From NCBI GenBank assembly GCA_946056455.1, contig CAMGJS010000041.1, forward strand, positions 1-7,087: a DNA stretch of 7,087 bases, in the 5' to 3' direction. Shown piece after piece: positions 6,789 through 7,087 of this stretch (positions are counted from its first letter, which is position 1; each line of letters starts with the position of its first letter). The position numbers were made by a program, and so were the translations under genes. The DNA comes from an uncultured Clostridia bacterium. Lineage in GTDB: Bacteria > Bacillota > Clostridia > Oscillospirales > Ruminococcaceae. A model generated the notes under the pieces. The model worked only from the letters and a program-made list of their open reading frames with translations, did no database searches and had not been told where the DNA came from.

Positions 6789-7087
6789 ATGAGCCTTGAC
6801 AAAAATATCGGTATAATAATAAAAGCTGTCGGGGGTCTTTACTTTGTAAAGACTCCCGAAGGCATATTTGAATGTAAGGCAAGGGGAATTTTCAGAAAAG
6901 AGGGGATTTCTCCGTCGGCAGGGGATAATGTAAGGATTGAGGATAATATTCTCATTGCGGAAATCCTGCCGAGAAAGAATTTTATCATAAGACCTCCTCT
7001 TGCAAACCTTGACCTGCTCGTTTTTGTTGTGTCGACCTGCGAGCCTGTCCCCAACTTTGAGATAATCGACAAATTCATCGCCGTATG
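6789..7087 (+). CDS. rsgA: Ribosome small-subunit biogenesis GTPase RsgA (CpgA/YloQ), N-terminal part
   Basis: RsgA is a circularly permuted GTPase that checks and releases late 30S ribosomal assembly intermediates. Only the first 99 codons are present, covering the N-terminal OB-fold domain and the beginning of the GTPase domain. Family signatures are IIIKAVGGLYFVKT (9-22), CKARGIFRK (29-37), SAGDNVRI (43-50), the linker PRKNFIIRPPLANLDLL (61-77) and PNFEIIDKF (88-96). The G motifs and the C-terminal zinc site lie beyond the window. The ATG is 2 nt after the kinase stop, with AAGGGA (6775-6780) as a modest ribosome binding site 8 nt upstream inside the kinase gene, so coupling is likely. In B. 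subtilis the homologue CpgA is a known substrate of PrkC, which fits the linkage. A strong hairpin lies within codons 14-24. Confidence 0.95.
   Translation, partial: MSLDKNIGIIIKAVGGLYFVKTPEGIFECKARGIFRKEGISPSAGDNVRIEDNILIAEILPRKNFIIRPPLANLDLLVFVVSTCEPVPNFEIIDKFIAV
6829..6859 (+). other. Near-perfect 14-bp inverted repeat (hairpin) inside the start of rsgA
   Basis: The arms 6829-6842 and 6846-6859 pair over 14 bp with a single G-U wobble (6834 with 6854) around a 3-nt TTT loop. The stem is G+C-rich at its base. It begins 40 nt downstream of the A of the rsgA start codon and lies fully within coding sequence. No T-run follows on the plus strand, so it is not a standard terminator for the operon. 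On the minus strand a T-rich stretch (TTTTATTATTAT) begins 4 nt after the stem, so a terminator for antisense transcription is an alternative. Confidence 0.7.

Noticed and set aside
6796..6817. TTGACA (6796-6801) and TATAAT (6812-6817) in the beginning of rsgA, resembling a consensus promoter
   Set aside because: The spacer is only 10 bp, against about 17 needed. No good -10 box lies at the right distance from the TTGACA, and the site is within coding sequence for a family-typical segment.

Overview
This window is a single, gene-dense, all-plus-strand operon segment. It holds the C-terminal tail of a probable priA, then complete def, fmt, rsmB, rlmN, a PP2C phosphatase (prpC/stp type) and a PASTA-domain Ser/Thr kinase (prkC/pknB type), and finally the first 99 codons of rsgA. 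This gene order is the well-known conserved synteny of Firmicutes. The organism is most likely a member of the Clostridia, perhaps a gut-type lineage. The reasons are the order itself, strong GGAGG ribosome binding sites, GC content in the low-to-mid 40s by eye, the standard code, and the trans-membrane PASTA kinase. A finer taxonomic placement cannot be made from this sequence.

Layout: 2-49 priA tail; 65-556 def; 580-1515 fmt; 1537-2856 rsmB; 2858-3886 rlmN; 3908-4633 PP2C phosphatase; 4684-6786 PASTA kinase; 6789-7087 rsgA (cut by the window edge). The gaps are 15, 23, 21, 1, 21, 50 and 2 nt, so there is no large non-coding stretch. The longest gap (4634-4683) follows an extended -10 promoter candidate that overlaps the phosphatase stop codon and could drive the kinase separately.

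How the genes work together: Fmt formylates initiator Met-tRNA and Def removes the formyl group from nascent chains. RsmB and RlmN methylate 16S and 23S rRNA, and RsgA is a GTPase of late 30S assembly. The kinase/phosphatase pair is a membrane-linked, cell-wall-sensing signalling switch, which in related bacteria is known to act on translation GTPases. The operon therefore joins translation start-up, ribosome maturation and cell-envelope signalling.

I do not see a previously undescribed system. The items most worth a second look are a 14-bp near-perfect hairpin inside the start of rsgA, the internal promoter ahead of the kinase, a Tyr/Asp repeat encoded just before the kinase membrane segment, and a Pro-to-Val change in motif IV of RsmB.
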